A DNA stretch of 64,000 nt from Bradyrhizobium sp. in8p8 (lineage in GTDB: Bacteria > Pseudomonadota > Alphaproteobacteria > Rhizobiales > Xanthobacteraceae). The notes below the pieces were generated by a model. The model searched no databases. It was not told the origin of the DNA and saw only the letters and a program-made list of their open reading frames with translations. The position numbers and the translations under genes were made by a program. Of the stretch, positions 9,388 to 17,971 are shown in pieces (the stretch's first letter is position 1; each line of letters starts with the position of its first letter). The stretch covers positions 455,459 to 519,458 of the forward strand of contig NZ_AUGD01000003.1 in the NCBI RefSeq assembly GCF_000426845.1, written 5' to 3'.

Positions 9388-9798
9388 TCAACCCTCGTAT
9401 GACGATATCTCGATCAAGCTGCCATCCGGATCGCGGCAATAGACCGAGCGCAGCGTGCCGCGGGCGCCTTGTCTCGGGCCCGGCCCGGCCTCGATCGCAA
9501 CGCCATGTGCCTGCAAATGCGCCACCACCTCATCCGGTGTCGCGGAGGTGAGGAAGCACAGATCCTCGCTGCCGGTAGTCGGGTGGCCGGCGGTGAACCA
9601 GTCCACCTTGTCGGCATCGCGTTGCCGGACGTTGATCCTCTGGTTACCGAACTCGAGGAAAGTGCGCGGCGCTTTGCCGCCGCCGGGGTCGAACAGCTTG
9701 ACTTCCATGCCGAGAATCTTGCGGTACCACTCAGCGGTCACCGCGACATCGCTGACATTGATCACCAGATGATCCAGGGCATGAACCTTGATCGGCAT
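9388..9798 (-). CDS. VOC-superfamily (glyoxalase-like) protein
   Basis: 136 aa with two beta-alpha-beta-beta-beta modules. The first metal ligand is the His in LDHLVINV and the C-terminal ligand is the Glu in SLIEISSY. The central FLEFGNQRINVRQ and LCFLT strands match VOC dioxygenase or fosfomycin-type folds. Such proteins bind a divalent metal and act as dioxygenases, isomerases or resistance enzymes; the one here is not assignable. It is alone between a repeat and a divergent transporter-component gene. Confidence 0.85.
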   Translation of the reverse strand: MPIKVHALDHLVINVSDVAVTAEWYRKILGMEVKLFDPGGGKAPRTFLEFGNQRINVRQRDADKVDWFTAGHPTTGSEDLCFLTSATPDEVVAHLQAHGVAIEAGPGPRQGARGTLRSVYCRDPDGSLIEISSYEG

Positions 9799-9923
9799 GT
9801 CTCATCCTTTCGTCATGACGCGCCCGCGCGCACTTTCCGCCCGCGGCGAGCTTTGTTACAACCGCATCGACGCGACCTTCAAGCCAATCGGCCTTCAAGA
9901 ACAACACTGGGAGAACCCTCGAG

Positions 9924-10898
9924 ATGATCACTCGCCGTACCGCGCTGGGCCTGCTTGCCGCCAGTCCGCTTGCAGCCACCCCGCTGTCGAAGGCCCTGGC
10001 CGCCGATTATCCGGCCCGTCCGGTGAAATGGGTGGTCGGCTATCCGCCGGGCGGGGCCACCGACATCCTGGCGCGGCTGATCGGCCAGCGGCTCTCGGAA
10101 AGGCTCGGCCAGCAATTCGTGGTCGAGAACAAGCCTGGCGCCGGGAACAATATCGCGACCGAATCGGTCATCAACGCCGAGCCGGACGGCTACACGCTGC
10201 AGCTGGTCAACCCCGCCAACTACATCAACGCCTCGCTCTACAAGAACCTCAAGTTCAACTTCGTGCAGGATATGGCACCGGTCGCCTCGTTCCAGCGCGT
10301 GCCGAACGTGATGACCGTGAACAAGGACGTGCCGGCGAAGACTGTCGCCGAGTTCATCGAGTACGTGAAGGCCAACCCCGGCAAGGTGAACATGGCCTCG
10401 TCCGGCAACGGCACCTCGGTGCATCTGTCCGGCGAGATGTTCATGGCCATGACCGGCTGCAAGATGCAGCACGTGCCCTATCGCGGCGCCGCTCCCGCGC
10501 TCACCGACATGCTCGCCGGCCAAGTGCAGGTGATCTTCGACAACATGCCGTCGGTCATCCAGCACGTCCGCTCCGGCGCGTTGCGCGCCATCGGCGTCAC
10601 CACCACGGAACGCTCGCCGCAGCTGCCCGACGTGCAGCCGATCGCCGACACCGTGAAGGGCTACGAGGCGAGCGCGCTGTTCGGCATGGGGGCGCCGAAG
10701 AACACGCCGAAGGAGATCATCGCCAAGCTCAATGCCGAGGTCAACGCGGTGATCAAGGAGCCCGACATGGCCAAGCGTCTGGTGGAGCTCGGCGGCGAGC
10801 CGCGGGCGCAGACGCCCGAGGCGTTCGGCGCGGAGATCAAGGCCGAGACCGAGAAGTGGCGGAAGGTCGTCGAGTTCGCGGGCTTGAAGGTCGAGTAG
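9924..10898 (+). CDS. Tripartite tricarboxylate transporter (Bug family) periplasmic binding protein
   Basis: 324 aa with a Tat-like signal (MITRRTALGLLAASP, cleavage after ALA) and the Bug-family opening DYPARPVKWVVGYPPGGATD. The family binds small carboxylates in the periplasm and hands them to TctA/TctB membrane subunits. No tctA or tctB is adjacent, which is usual for Bug proteins because many are orphans. GGGAGAACC precedes the start. Confidence 0.9.
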   Translation: MITRRTALGLLAASPLAATPLSKALAADYPARPVKWVVGYPPGGATDILARLIGQRLSERLGQQFVVENKPGAGNNIATESVINAEPDGYTLQLVNPANYINASLYKNLKFNFVQDMAPVASFQRVPNVMTVNKDVPAKTVAEFIEYVKANPGKVNMASSGNGTSVHLSGEMFMAMTGCKMQHVPYRGAAPALTDMLAGQVQVIFDNMPSVIQHVRSGALRAIGVTTTERSPQLPDVQPIADTVKGYEASALFGMGAPKNTPKEIIAKLNAEVNAVIKEPDMAKRLVELGGEPRAQTPEAFGAEIKAETEKWRKVVEFAGLKVE

Positions 10899-10978
10899 GC
10901 CGGATAGCAACCTGGCGGCCTTGCCGGCGTTCTCCGGAGGAGACCTCATTCGTGAAGCGTCCGGCAAGGAGCACGCAG

Positions 10979-11248
10979 ATGCGCAAGGCAATGCTCGCAA
11001 TGATCGCGCTGGCTGGATTGGGAGTCGGCAGCGTCGCCGGCACCGGTCCAGCCGCGGCCTATGATTATCCCTGGTGTGCCCAGGGAAGAGGCTACGGTTA
11101 CCCCGGTGAATGTGCCTACCGGACCCTGCAACAATGTCAGGCGAGCGTGTCCGGGCGGCTGCTGACCTGCGGGATCAATCCGCGCGCGGCGTACAACCAG
11201 CAGCGGCCGGTGCGCCGGCATCGGCATGATCACTACGCGCCCTATTAG
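10979..11248 (+). CDS. DUF3551-type small secreted cysteine protein, copy 1
   Basis: 89 aa with a signal peptide ending GPAAA, then a mature 60-residue protein. Motifs are DYPWCAQG, YPGECAYRT, QCQASVSGR and CGINPR, with four conserved cysteines likely to form two disulfides, and a basic His/Arg-rich tail. DUF3551 proteins are abundant in Bradyrhizobiaceae and have no known function. AAGGAG lies eight bases before the ATG. A near-identical second copy follows 91 bp downstream. Confidence 0.8.
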   Translation: MRKAMLAMIALAGLGVGSVAGTGPAAAYDYPWCAQGRGYGYPGECAYRTLQQCQASVSGRLLTCGINPRAAYNQQRPVRRHRHDHYAPY

Positions 11249-11339
11249 GGAGGCGACTGGCTCCACGATCCGGAGAAAGTGACTTGACGCGACCTGGCAA
11301 ACGGGGACGCTCTGTCCTCGTTGCACTGAAGGACGGCTC

Positions 11340-11618
11340 GTGAGCAGGGTTCAATGCGCTCTGGCGGCGCTGGCCGCCATCTGTCTGCCAGCCTTTGCCG
11401 GCCTTACGCCGGCCGCGGCCTGCGACTATCCCTGGTGTGCCCAGGGCGGCGAGTACGACTATCCCGGCGAATGCGCCTACAGCACCTACGAGCAATGCCA
11501 GGCCAGCGTGTCGGGCCGGCTGCTGTTCTGCGGTCGCAATCCTCGTTTCGCTTACGGGCTGAATCGGCCGCCTCAGCCGCGGCCGCACCGGCACGTGCGG
11601 GCCGTCGCGCCATACTGA
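11340..11618 (+). CDS. DUF3551-type small secreted cysteine protein, copy 2
   Basis: 92 aa, GTG start after AAGGACGG. It has the same layout as the preceding gene: signal peptide ending TPAAA, DYPWCAQG, YPGECAY, QCQASVSGR, CGRNPR and a Pro/His/Arg tail. The two proteins share most of the mature core, so they arose by tandem duplication. Divergence is concentrated in the signal peptide and tail. Confidence 0.8.
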   Translation: MSRVQCALAALAAICLPAFAGLTPAAACDYPWCAQGGEYDYPGECAYSTYEQCQASVSGRLLFCGRNPRFAYGLNRPPQPRPHRHVRAVAPY

Positions 11619-11630
11619 GGGAATCACGGC

Positions 11631-12872
11631 CTACCGCTTGGCATCGGCTTGTCCCGTGCCATTGCATGAGATCAGCATTGTGTAGGCCCGGGCGTTGGCA
11701 GCGATCTCGGTGGTTTTCAGTTCGCCCTTCGGCTCTGCGGTCTGGTAGGGCACTACGGAATTGTCGAGGAAGTCACGCAGCGCGCCCGTCTTGATGGCGA
11801 AGTTGATGTTCTCGGGGATATTACCGGTCGCGACTGCAATCCGCAGATTGTCGAGTTTTCCCGTGACCACGCCGACGATCTGGCCGGTGGTGTCGAACAG
11901 CGGGCCTCCGCTGTTGCCGGGCTGCACGGGCGCGCTGATCTGCAGGAAACGCGAATCGTTCCGCATGCCACTGAGCGAACTCACGATCCCGGTGGTCACG
12001 GTGAAGTCAGAGCTCAGCAGTCCGCGGTAGGGAAAGCCGATCGCGACGACCGAGTCGCCAGAGCGTATCGAGCGGTCGCGGATTCGAGCAAAATCTCTGA
12101 ACGTCGCCGTCGACGGCGCCTGCAGGAGGGCGAGATCGTTGATTGCATCGATCGATACAACGCGCAACGCAACCGCGGCCTCGCCGGTCAGATTGCCCTT
12201 GAGGTCGCTGCAGCCGTCGATCACGTGATGGTTCGTGACGACGTGTCCATTGCCGCTGACCACGAACCCAGTACCACTCCTGGACTTGCCGGACTTGCTG
12301 GCCGGCGGTGACGCCGCCTTGTCCGCCGTGGCCGCAGGCTTCGCACTGCCCTTTGCGAAATCTCCCGCCTTGTTGAGCCCATCGGCTTTCACCCGCGTGA
12401 CGCAATTCGCCAGCGCAGCGACCAAGGGCGCCGTCGATGTCAGCACGAATTGGAGCGGCTTGCTGCCATTGGTCGTCACCACCATCAGGCTTGCCTTCTG
12501 GAAGGTGCGAGCGACGTTGAGGGGCAGGATGGTCGTCACCATGTTGGGTGCATTGGAGGTCGCGAACAGTCTGGCCTGCTCCTGCCCATCGAAGATGAAG
12601 TCGATGGGCGCCGTATCGCCCTTGTTGAAGCGAAAGCTGGGGCTGGCAAAGCTTAGCAGCCATGAGCCTGCCGCATTCTGCGCAACGACGAGACTCACCC
12701 CGTTGGCGTAAGGTGCCGTCGCCGCGCAATGGGAGAAGGCGCCCGTCTCATCATTGCTGAAAGCGCCGCCGATCCAGTTGCCGACATTGACGGTTCCGAA
12801 CGGACCCGCCGCGTTGGCCGCGGAGACACTCACCTGCAAAACGAACGCAACCACAAACGATCTCAGCCACAT
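11631..12872 (-). CDS. Secreted trypsin-like serine protease (S1C type)
   Basis: 413 aa. The signal peptide ends AANA. Residues 24-165 form an uncharacterised all-beta N-terminal domain, 170-200 an Ala/Lys/Ser-rich linker, and 200-380 a DegP-like protease core. The triad is His216 (TNHHV), Asp246 (INDLALL) and Ser321 (GNSGGP). There is no PDZ domain, so it is not a DegP/HtrA housekeeping enzyme but one of the stand-alone periplasmic S1C proteases. It converges on the DUF3551 gene with a 12-bp gap. Confidence 0.88.
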   Translation of the reverse strand: MWLRSFVVAFVLQVSVSAANAAGPFGTVNVGNWIGGAFSNDETGAFSHCAATAPYANGVSLVVAQNAAGSWLLSFASPSFRFNKGDTAPIDFIFDGQEQARLFATSNAPNMVTTILPLNVARTFQKASLMVVTTNGSKPLQFVLTSTAPLVAALANCVTRVKADGLNKAGDFAKGSAKPAATADKAASPPASKSGKSRSGTGFVVSGNGHVVTNHHVIDGCSDLKGNLTGEAAVALRVVSIDAINDLALLQAPSTATFRDFARIRDRSIRSGDSVVAIGFPYRGLLSSDFTVTTGIVSSLSGMRNDSRFLQISAPVQPGNSGGPLFDTTGQIVGVVTGKLDNLRIAVATGNIPENINFAIKTGALRDFLDNSVVPYQTAEPKGELKTTEIAANARAYTMLISCNGTGQADAKR

Positions 12873-13001
12873 ACCAGCCCCCAGAACGCCCTTGGGTTCA
12901 TCTTATCCGTCAGGGCGGGGTACGCGCAACCTGCAGTTGTTACTGCAATTTCGATCCGCCCGGCGCGACATTCGGCCTTGCCTTTGCTTTGCCGCGCCAT
13001 A

Positions 13002-13020
13002 TACTTTGCATTACAAAGTA
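13002..13020. promoter_or_regulatory. Palindromic operator upstream of the membrane protein / wHTH / uppS operon
   Basis: TACTTTG (13002-13008) and CAAAGTA (13014-13020) flank a five-base centre. The 17-base core is present again, in the opposite orientation, at 14070-14086 over the uppS start codon. Two copies bracketing a regulator gene make it the likely binding site of that regulator (13672-14046). Confidence 0.7.
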
Positions 13021-13067
13021 ACCTGCATCCCGCAATGCCGGGGGCGGAACGAGGTTTGGCATTGCCA

Positions 13068-13685
13068 ATGCGCGATCTCGACAAGGCACTTTCCGACATC
13101 GTTGCGATCCGCAGCCAGATCGCTGCGGGCACTGCATTCCGCGGGTACGGCCCGGCGACCATGGCGGCGACCGGCGCCGTCGCGCTCATCACCGCGGTCC
13201 TGCAATTCTGGCTCTTGGATGATCCCACCGGCGAGCCGCTCGGCTTCTTTCTCGGCTGGTTCGTTGCGGCCGCGCTCTCGGCACTGATGATCGGGATCGA
13301 GATGCGCGCGCGCTCGCGCCGTCACCATTCAGGCCTTGCCGATGCCATGATCCATCAGGCGGTCGAGCAGTTCCTGCCGGCCGGCGTTGCCGGCGTGCTG
13401 CTCGCGGTCGTGATGTGGAAGTTCGCCAGCGAGACGTTGTGGCTGCTCCCGGGACTGTGGCAGATCCTGGTTTCGCTCGGCATTTTTGCCTCGATCCGCT
13501 CGTTGCCGCGCACCGTCGCGCTCGCCGGCGCCTGGTATTTCCTGTCCGGCTTCGCGGTCGTGGTGCTCGCGAGCCAAACCCACACGCTGTCGCCATGGAC
13601 CATGGGGCTGCCCTTCGTGATCGGGCAGGCGGTGATGGCGGCCATTCTGCATGTCGCGTCCGGAGATGACGATGCCGAAGACTGA
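13068..13685 (+). CDS. Four-TM membrane protein co-transcribed with a regulator
   Basis: 205 aa from ATG 13068. A short cytoplasmic N-terminus (MRDLDKALSDIVAIRSQI) is followed by four or five hydrophobic segments at about 32-52, 59-78, 108-126, 134-150 and 156-200. No enzyme motif is visible. The gene follows a palindromic operator and its 3' end overlaps the start of the winged-helix regulator gene by 14 bases, so the two are coupled. The arrangement membrane protein / wHTH / UppS suggests a cell-envelope stress function, but this is inference. Confidence 0.75.
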   Translation: MRDLDKALSDIVAIRSQIAAGTAFRGYGPATMAATGAVALITAVLQFWLLDDPTGEPLGFFLGWFVAAALSALMIGIEMRARSRRHHSGLADAMIHQAVEQFLPAGVAGVLLAVVMWKFASETLWLLPGLWQILVSLGIFASIRSLPRTVALAGAWYFLSGFAVVVLASQTHTLSPWTMGLPFVIGQAVMAAILHVASGDDDAED

Positions 13686-14046
13686 CAGCGCGCCCTTCTC
13701 TTACGAAGGACTCGATCGCGTGATCCACGAGAAGGCGAGGCTCGGCCTGTTGACCTCGCTGATGGCGCATCCCAAGGGGCTTGCCTTCGGCGATCTCAAG
13801 CAGCTCTGCGGCCTGACCGACGGCAATCTCAGCCGGCACCTCGCCGTGCTCCAGGAGGCCGGTCTGGTCGAGGTGACCAAGGGCTACGAGGGCAACCGAC
13901 CGCACACGACCTGCCGCCTGACCAAGGCCGGCCGCCGGCGCTTCCTCGACTATCTCGCCGTGCTTGAGCGGCTGGTGCGCGACGCAGCGAAAGCCGCCGG
14001 CCGCGAGGCGCCGCCGCTCGGGCGCCTCGGCATCGCATCGACCTGA
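13672..14046 (+). CDS. Winged-helix transcriptional regulator (HTH_34 / MarR-like)
   Basis: 124 aa. The region KARLGLLTSLMAHPKGLAF followed by DLKQLCGLTDGNLSRHLAVLQEAGLVEV is a winged helix, with wing KGYEGNRPHTTCRLTKAG. I chose ATG 13672 because GGAG is six bases upstream; two earlier in-frame ATGs exist (13651, 13666). No ligand domain is visible beyond the dimerisation helix (RRRFLDYLAVLERLVRDAAK). The likely target is the repeated ACTTTG...CAAAGT palindrome before the operon and over the next start codon, giving autoregulation. Confidence 0.85.
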   Translation: MPKTDSAPFSYEGLDRVIHEKARLGLLTSLMAHPKGLAFGDLKQLCGLTDGNLSRHLAVLQEAGLVEVTKGYEGNRPHTTCRLTKAGRRRFLDYLAVLERLVRDAAKAAGREAPPLGRLGIAST

Positions 14047-14069
14047 TCATCCCCCTTTTTTGCCCGGAG

Positions 14070-14086
14070 ACTTTGTAATGCAAAGT
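14070..14086. promoter_or_regulatory. Second copy of the operator, centred on the uppS start codon
   Basis: ACTTTGTAATGCAAAGT: the uppS ATG (14078-14080) sits in the palindrome centre. It is the exact reverse complement of 13003-13019. A bound repressor here would block transcription through the gene or an internal promoter. Confidence 0.65.
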
Positions 14087-14818
14087 GAAACAACGTCCCG
14101 CCACGAGAAGCTTCATGTCGGCATCATCATGGACGGTAACGGCAGATGGGCGACGCGGCGCGGCCTGTCGCGCGTGCGCGGCCATGAGGCGGGCGTCGAG
14201 ACCATCCGCCGGATCGTCGAGGCAGCACCCAAGCAGGGCATCGGCGCACTGACGCTTTACGCGTTCTCCACCGACAATTGGCGCAGGCCGAAGGCCGAGG
14301 TCGCCGCGCTGATGACCTTGCTGCGCTTCTACCTCGCCAACGAGGTGCAGAGCCTGGTCAAGAACGGCGTGCGTCTCACCGTTATCGGCCGCCGCGATCG
14401 CTTGCCTGAGGGCATCGCCACCGCGATCACCCGCGCGGAGGAGGCCACCGCCGATGGTGGCACGCTGCATTTGCGCATCGCCGTCGATTATTCCGCGCGC
14501 GACGCCATCCTCAATGCCGCGGCAAAGGCGGCTGCGCTCACCAGCCTCACCCGCGAAGCCTTCTCCCAGCTCGTCACCGGCGAGGCCGGCCTGCGCGATG
14601 TCGATCTCATCATCCGCACGTCCGGCGAGAAGCGTCTATCGGACTTCCTGCTCTGGGAGGGTGCCTATGCCGAGCTGCACTTCACCGAGCGGATGTGGCC
14701 CGAATTCGACGCAGGTGATCTTGCCGAGGCGCTCGCCGCCTTCCATGGCCGCGAGCGCCGCTTCGGCGGCCTGCGGGCGATCGTGCCGGAGGAGGTGCCT
14801 TCGCTCTCTCGGGTGTGA
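14078..14818 (+). CDS. uppS: Isoprenyl transferase / undecaprenyl diphosphate synthase paralogue
   Basis: 246 aa cis-prenyltransferase. The catalytic Asp19 lies in IIMDGNGRWA, followed by RGLSRVRGHEAGV (pyrophosphate site), YAFSTDNWRRP and the C-terminal LIIRTSGEKRLSDFLLWE. It condenses isopentenyl units onto farnesyl diphosphate to make the lipid carrier of envelope polymers. It is not in the usual cdsA-dxr-rseP-bamA setting and lies under its own operator. It is therefore probably a second, inducible copy; that a housekeeping copy exists elsewhere is an assumption. Start codon defined by MQSETTS and the family N-terminus. Confidence 0.88.
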   Translation: MQSETTSRHEKLHVGIIMDGNGRWATRRGLSRVRGHEAGVETIRRIVEAAPKQGIGALTLYAFSTDNWRRPKAEVAALMTLLRFYLANEVQSLVKNGVRLTVIGRRDRLPEGIATAITRAEEATADGGTLHLRIAVDYSARDAILNAAAKAAALTSLTREAFSQLVTGEAGLRDVDLIIRTSGEKRLSDFLLWEGAYAELHFTERMWPEFDAGDLAEALAAFHGRERRFGGLRAIVPEEVPSLSRV

Positions 14819-14915
14819 TGTCGCGGCCGCCGCGGCCACGTTGATTTGCCGCGTGGCACGGATCGTGCTCTAGTCTCTCGCGATGGAGTGTCCGCAGCGA
14901 TGGGAGCTTCGCAAG

Positions 14916-15401
14916 ATGCGCGCGGTTCTGGATTATTGCACCGGCGGAACGGAACGGCAGCTTGCCGCCGGCACGACAATCGTCGCAGAGGGCGGCACCA
15001 CCGGCCATCTCTACGTGCTGATGCAAGGCAGGCTCGAGGTGCTCAAGGGCGAGATGGTGGTCGCCACCGTCACCGAACCCGGCGCCGTGCTGGGTGAAAT
15101 GTCCGTGCTGCTCGGCCAGCCGCATACGGCAACGGTGCGAGCCTGCTCCGACGCAGTCGTCTACGAATTCGAGGATGCCGCCGCCTTCCTCGAGAGGGAG
15201 CCGGGTGTGGCGCTGCTGATCGCGAAGATGCTGGCGCAGCGCCTCAATGCCGCCAATACCTACCTCGCCGATCTCAAGCGCCAATATGCTGGCCACGGCA
15301 CGCATCTGGCCATGGTCGGGGAAGTGCTTCAAAGCATGATCAACCTGCCGCCGCTTGAGGTCTCGCCAGGCTCGGATCGGCAATCCGATCCAAGAATGTG
15401 A
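14916..15401 (+). CDS. Cyclic-nucleotide-binding-domain protein
   Basis: 161 aa, almost entirely one cNMP-binding beta-roll. Key pieces are LAAGTTIVAEGG, GHLYVLMQGRLEVLKG, EPGAVLGEMSVLLGQPHTA (phosphate-binding cassette) and a C-terminal helix QRLNAANTYLADLKRQ. There is no DNA-binding domain, so it is not a CRP regulator. It is a stand-alone sensor that must act through a partner. Start at 14916 preferred (GGGAG nine bases upstream); ATG 14883 is possible. The 3' end overlaps the convergent phosphoesterase gene by 62 bases. Confidence 0.78.
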   Translation: MRAVLDYCTGGTERQLAAGTTIVAEGGTTGHLYVLMQGRLEVLKGEMVVATVTEPGAVLGEMSVLLGQPHTATVRACSDAVVYEFEDAAAFLEREPGVALLIAKMLAQRLNAANTYLADLKRQYAGHGTHLAMVGEVLQSMINLPPLEVSPGSDRQSDPRM

Positions 15402-16167
15402 GCCAGGCCGGAGGCGCCTCGATGGCAGCGGCGGGGCGCTGTAGCGGAGCATTCAGGTCGATCCATTGCGCCTCACCCGCCGCAAGCCAGAACGCCTTGT
15501 CCGCGTCGAGGTCCAGCACGATGTAGGTCGGGGGGCGGCCGGGTTGCAGTCCGGTGTTGAAGACCCATGTCTGGCCCAGCCGGTCGAACCACGATCCATC
15601 GCCGATGAAGGGCGATTGATGCACATGACCCGAGATCACCATGGACGGCTGATATTGCTTGATCCACTGCACCAGCTCGACGTCGCCGAAGAAGCGCTTG
15701 CCGCCCCAGCTTGTCGGCGAACCCGCCGGCGGCGCATGATGCGCCCAGATCCAGCGCTGCTTCCGGCCTGCGGCGGCATCGCGCAACTGCTCGACAAGCC
15801 GTTGCTTGACGAGCGGTCCGTCCCACCACGGGCACACCGTGAAGCTTGTGTCGCCGATGCTGAAGCTGTCGCCGTCGCAGGCAATGCCGAGCTCGCGCAT
15901 CTCCGAGATCCAGCGCGATACCTTCTCGCCCTCCGCGTTGCGCCCGTCGAGGTCGTGATTGCCGGAGCAGAGGATCACGCGGGTCGTCGCGGCGAGAAGC
16001 GCAAGGTATTTCTTCACCACCAGGATTTGGGCGCGGAAATCCACGATCGAGCCGATGTCGAGCGCATCGCCGGCGAAGATCACGAGGTCGAATTGCGGCG
16101 CCGCGCTGACCAGCCAGTCGAGCTGAGGCAGCGAATAGTGCAGGTCGGCCACGACCAGGCAGCGCAT
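15340..16167 (-). CDS. Calcineurin-like metallophosphoesterase
   Basis: 275 aa starting MRCLVVADLHYS. The dimetal motifs are all present: ADLH (residues 7-10), GDALD, GNHDLD, HHAPP and ISGHVH. This is the signature of binuclear phosphoesterases that cleave phospho-mono- or diesters. It overlaps tail-to-tail with the cNMP-binding gene; the pairing of a cyclic-nucleotide sensor and a phosphoesterase is suggestive but not evidence of joint function. A longer start at 16218 would place 17 extra residues before the first strand. Confidence 0.85.
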   Translation of the reverse strand: MRCLVVADLHYSLPQLDWLVSAAPQFDLVIFAGDALDIGSIVDFRAQILVVKKYLALLAATTRVILCSGNHDLDGRNAEGEKVSRWISEMRELGIACDGDSFSIGDTSFTVCPWWDGPLVKQRLVEQLRDAAAGRKQRWIWAHHAPPAGSPTSWGGKRFFGDVELVQWIKQYQPSMVISGHVHQSPFIGDGSWFDRLGQTWVFNTGLQPGRPPTYIVLDLDADKAFWLAAGEAQWIDLNAPLQRPAAAIEAPPAWLTFLDRIADPSLARPQAAAG

Positions 16168-16376
16168 TGGAGAACCGTCCGCGAGCGATCGAGAATGTCC
16201 GGGAATTTCAAACGACACAAAGCAAGAAGCAGACCAATACGACTGCTCGCTTCCTCATTCCACCGCGCGACAGCATGCTTGGACGCGTGGCACAGGCAAG
16301 GCTCAGGCAGTGCGAGGGCTGGACCGGATCGCCGAACTCTGATGTCCTTGCATACCCTCAACCGCTCGTGCCCCCA

Positions 16377-17063
16377 ATGACTCCCTTCAAGACCATTCGC
16401 GCCCGCGCCGAGAAACGAAAGGGCGGGCCCAAGGCGCTCGAGAAACTGCTGCCGGCAAAGCCTGACCTCAAGCGGTTGGCGAGGCTCGGCGATGACCGCA
16501 TCCTCGCCGAAATGACCAAGCGGGTGTTCTGCGCCGGTTTTGCCTGGAGCGTGATTGATTCCAGATGGGACGGCTTTGAAGACGCCTTCCTGCATTTCCA
16601 ACCCGCCACGCTCACCTTCCAGCCCGAAGACTATTGGGAGGGCCTGCTGGCCGACGCGCGGATCGTACGCAACGGCGCCAAGATCATGTCCGTGCGCGAC
16701 AACGCCGCCTTCGTGCAGGACATCGCGAAGGAGCACGGCAGCTTCGGCAAGTTTCTGGCGAAGTGGCCGTCGTCCGACGAGATCGGCCTGCTCGATCTGC
16801 TCACCAGGCGCGGCAGCCGGCTGGGAGGCAACACCGGCCAGATGTTGCTGCGCTTCGTCGGCTGGGACGGTTTCGTGACGTCCAAGGACGTCGTGGCGTG
16901 CCTGCGCAATGCAGGTCTCGATATCGCTGAAGAGGTCAAGTCGAAGGGCGATCTCGCCAAGGTGCAGGCGCAGTTCAACGCCTGGGCCGAGGAGACCGGC
17001 CTGCCTTACACTTATCTTTCGCGCATCTGCGCGCTGTCCGTCGGCGAGGTCAAAGGCAAGTAG
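16377..17063 (+). CDS. DNA-3-methyladenine glycosylase I-like protein
   Basis: 228 aa. The core FCAGFAWSVIDSRWDGFEDAF, followed by PEDYWEGLLADARIVRNGAKI and LLRFVGWDGFVTSKDVV, matches the Tag-like helix-hairpin-helix glycosylase fold (substrate-binding Trp/Glu region and 'R.VRNGAKI' helix). The classic Tag zinc Cys/His set is incomplete, so activity is uncertain. Start at 16377 gives MTPFKTIRARAEKRKG. A DUF1330 gene follows 19 bp downstream in the same direction, likely one operon. Confidence 0.72.
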   Translation: MTPFKTIRARAEKRKGGPKALEKLLPAKPDLKRLARLGDDRILAEMTKRVFCAGFAWSVIDSRWDGFEDAFLHFQPATLTFQPEDYWEGLLADARIVRNGAKIMSVRDNAAFVQDIAKEHGSFGKFLAKWPSSDEIGLLDLLTRRGSRLGGNTGQMLLRFVGWDGFVTSKDVVACLRNAGLDIAEEVKSKGDLAKVQAQFNAWAEETGLPYTYLSRICALSVGEVKGK

Positions 17064-17082
17064 TAAACCAAGGAGAACGAGA

Positions 17083-17376
17083 ATGGCAAAAGCCTATTGG
17101 GTTGCCACGTATCGCGCGATCAAGGATCCCGAGTCCATGGCGGCTTATGCCAAGCTGTCGCGCCCGGCCATCGAAGCGGCTGGTGGCCGCGTGCTTGCGC
17201 GGGGAATGCCGGCCGCTGCCTTCGAGCTTGGCCAAATGGAGCGCGTGGTTCTCATCGAGTTCGACAGCGTCGAGAGCGCCAAGGCGGCGTATGCGAGCCC
17301 GGCCTATCAGAAGGCACACGATCTGCTCGGAGACGGCGCCGACCGCGACATTCGGATCGTCGAAGCTGCTGAATAG
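17083..17376 (+). CDS. DUF1330 domain protein
   Basis: 97 aa ferredoxin-like fold with the family hallmark sequence: AYWVATYRAIKDPESMAAYAK, RVLARG, ERVVLIEFDSVESAKAAY and SPAYQKAHDLLGDGADRD. DUF1330 proteins resemble EthD/ABM stress-type dimers and have no assigned reaction. AAGGAG is well placed before the ATG. Confidence 0.88.
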   Translation: MAKAYWVATYRAIKDPESMAAYAKLSRPAIEAAGGRVLARGMPAAAFELGQMERVVLIEFDSVESAKAAYASPAYQKAHDLLGDGADRDIRIVEAAE

Positions 17377-17580
17377 CGCGACATCGGCGAATCATGGGCA
17401 TCCTGTGGCGATCCCGTGCCTTGAACGCGGCAGATGGCGCGCCCTTATCACGAAATACATTTCCCAGGAACATTTGTGCGCAGCACCTGTTCGGGAGGTG
17501 AGCCAGGCAGATACCGTCGCAGGGAACACCGTCCTGGCTCGGCTTAATGGAAACCCGCCACGACAGAAACGGAGCAGCTC
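17377..17580. other. Intergenic region
   Basis: About 200 bp between two small plus-strand genes. I see no small gene, strong hairpin or operator. Confidence 0.4.
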
Positions 17581-17874
17581 ATGAAGCTCACATCCGAACA
17601 GGTGAAGCAGACCGTCAACCAGCTCGGCGCTCAGGTGCTGCCCGACGAGCATCCCGCGATGCCGCAGCTCAACAGCATGTTCGGCGAGCACACCTTCTTC
17701 GTCGACGAGATGGGACTCAAGGTCCTCGAGCCGACGGGATCGCCCGATACCGAACGCCACAGCGGCGAGGTCGTCAGCCTGGCCGATTGGGGCGATTCCG
17801 ATTTGACGCGCCTGATGGCACACGAGCCCGAGCCGACTGGCGTGATCGTTGTGTTCGAGCACGTGCGGCATTGA
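17581..17874 (+). CDS. Conserved hypothetical small protein
   Basis: 97 aa acidic cytoplasmic protein (MKLTSEQVKQTVNQLGAQVL...HTFFVDEMGLKVLE...GVIVVFEHV). It has no membrane segment, cysteine or recognisable motif. The reading frame has strong third-position GC and a purine-rich site GAGCAGCTC before ATG, so I regard it as real. Function unknown. Confidence 0.65.
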   Translation: MKLTSEQVKQTVNQLGAQVLPDEHPAMPQLNSMFGEHTFFVDEMGLKVLEPTGSPDTERHSGEVVSLADWGDSDLTRLMAHEPEPTGVIVVFEHVRH

Positions 17875-17971
17875 GCGGCCCGGCGAATCGCTCTCAATGG
17901 TGGCGGGGTCCGAGAATCCGTCACCGTCAGCCGTGCGGCGCGCGCTGAGGGCTCCAACGTAGCTGCCGGGA

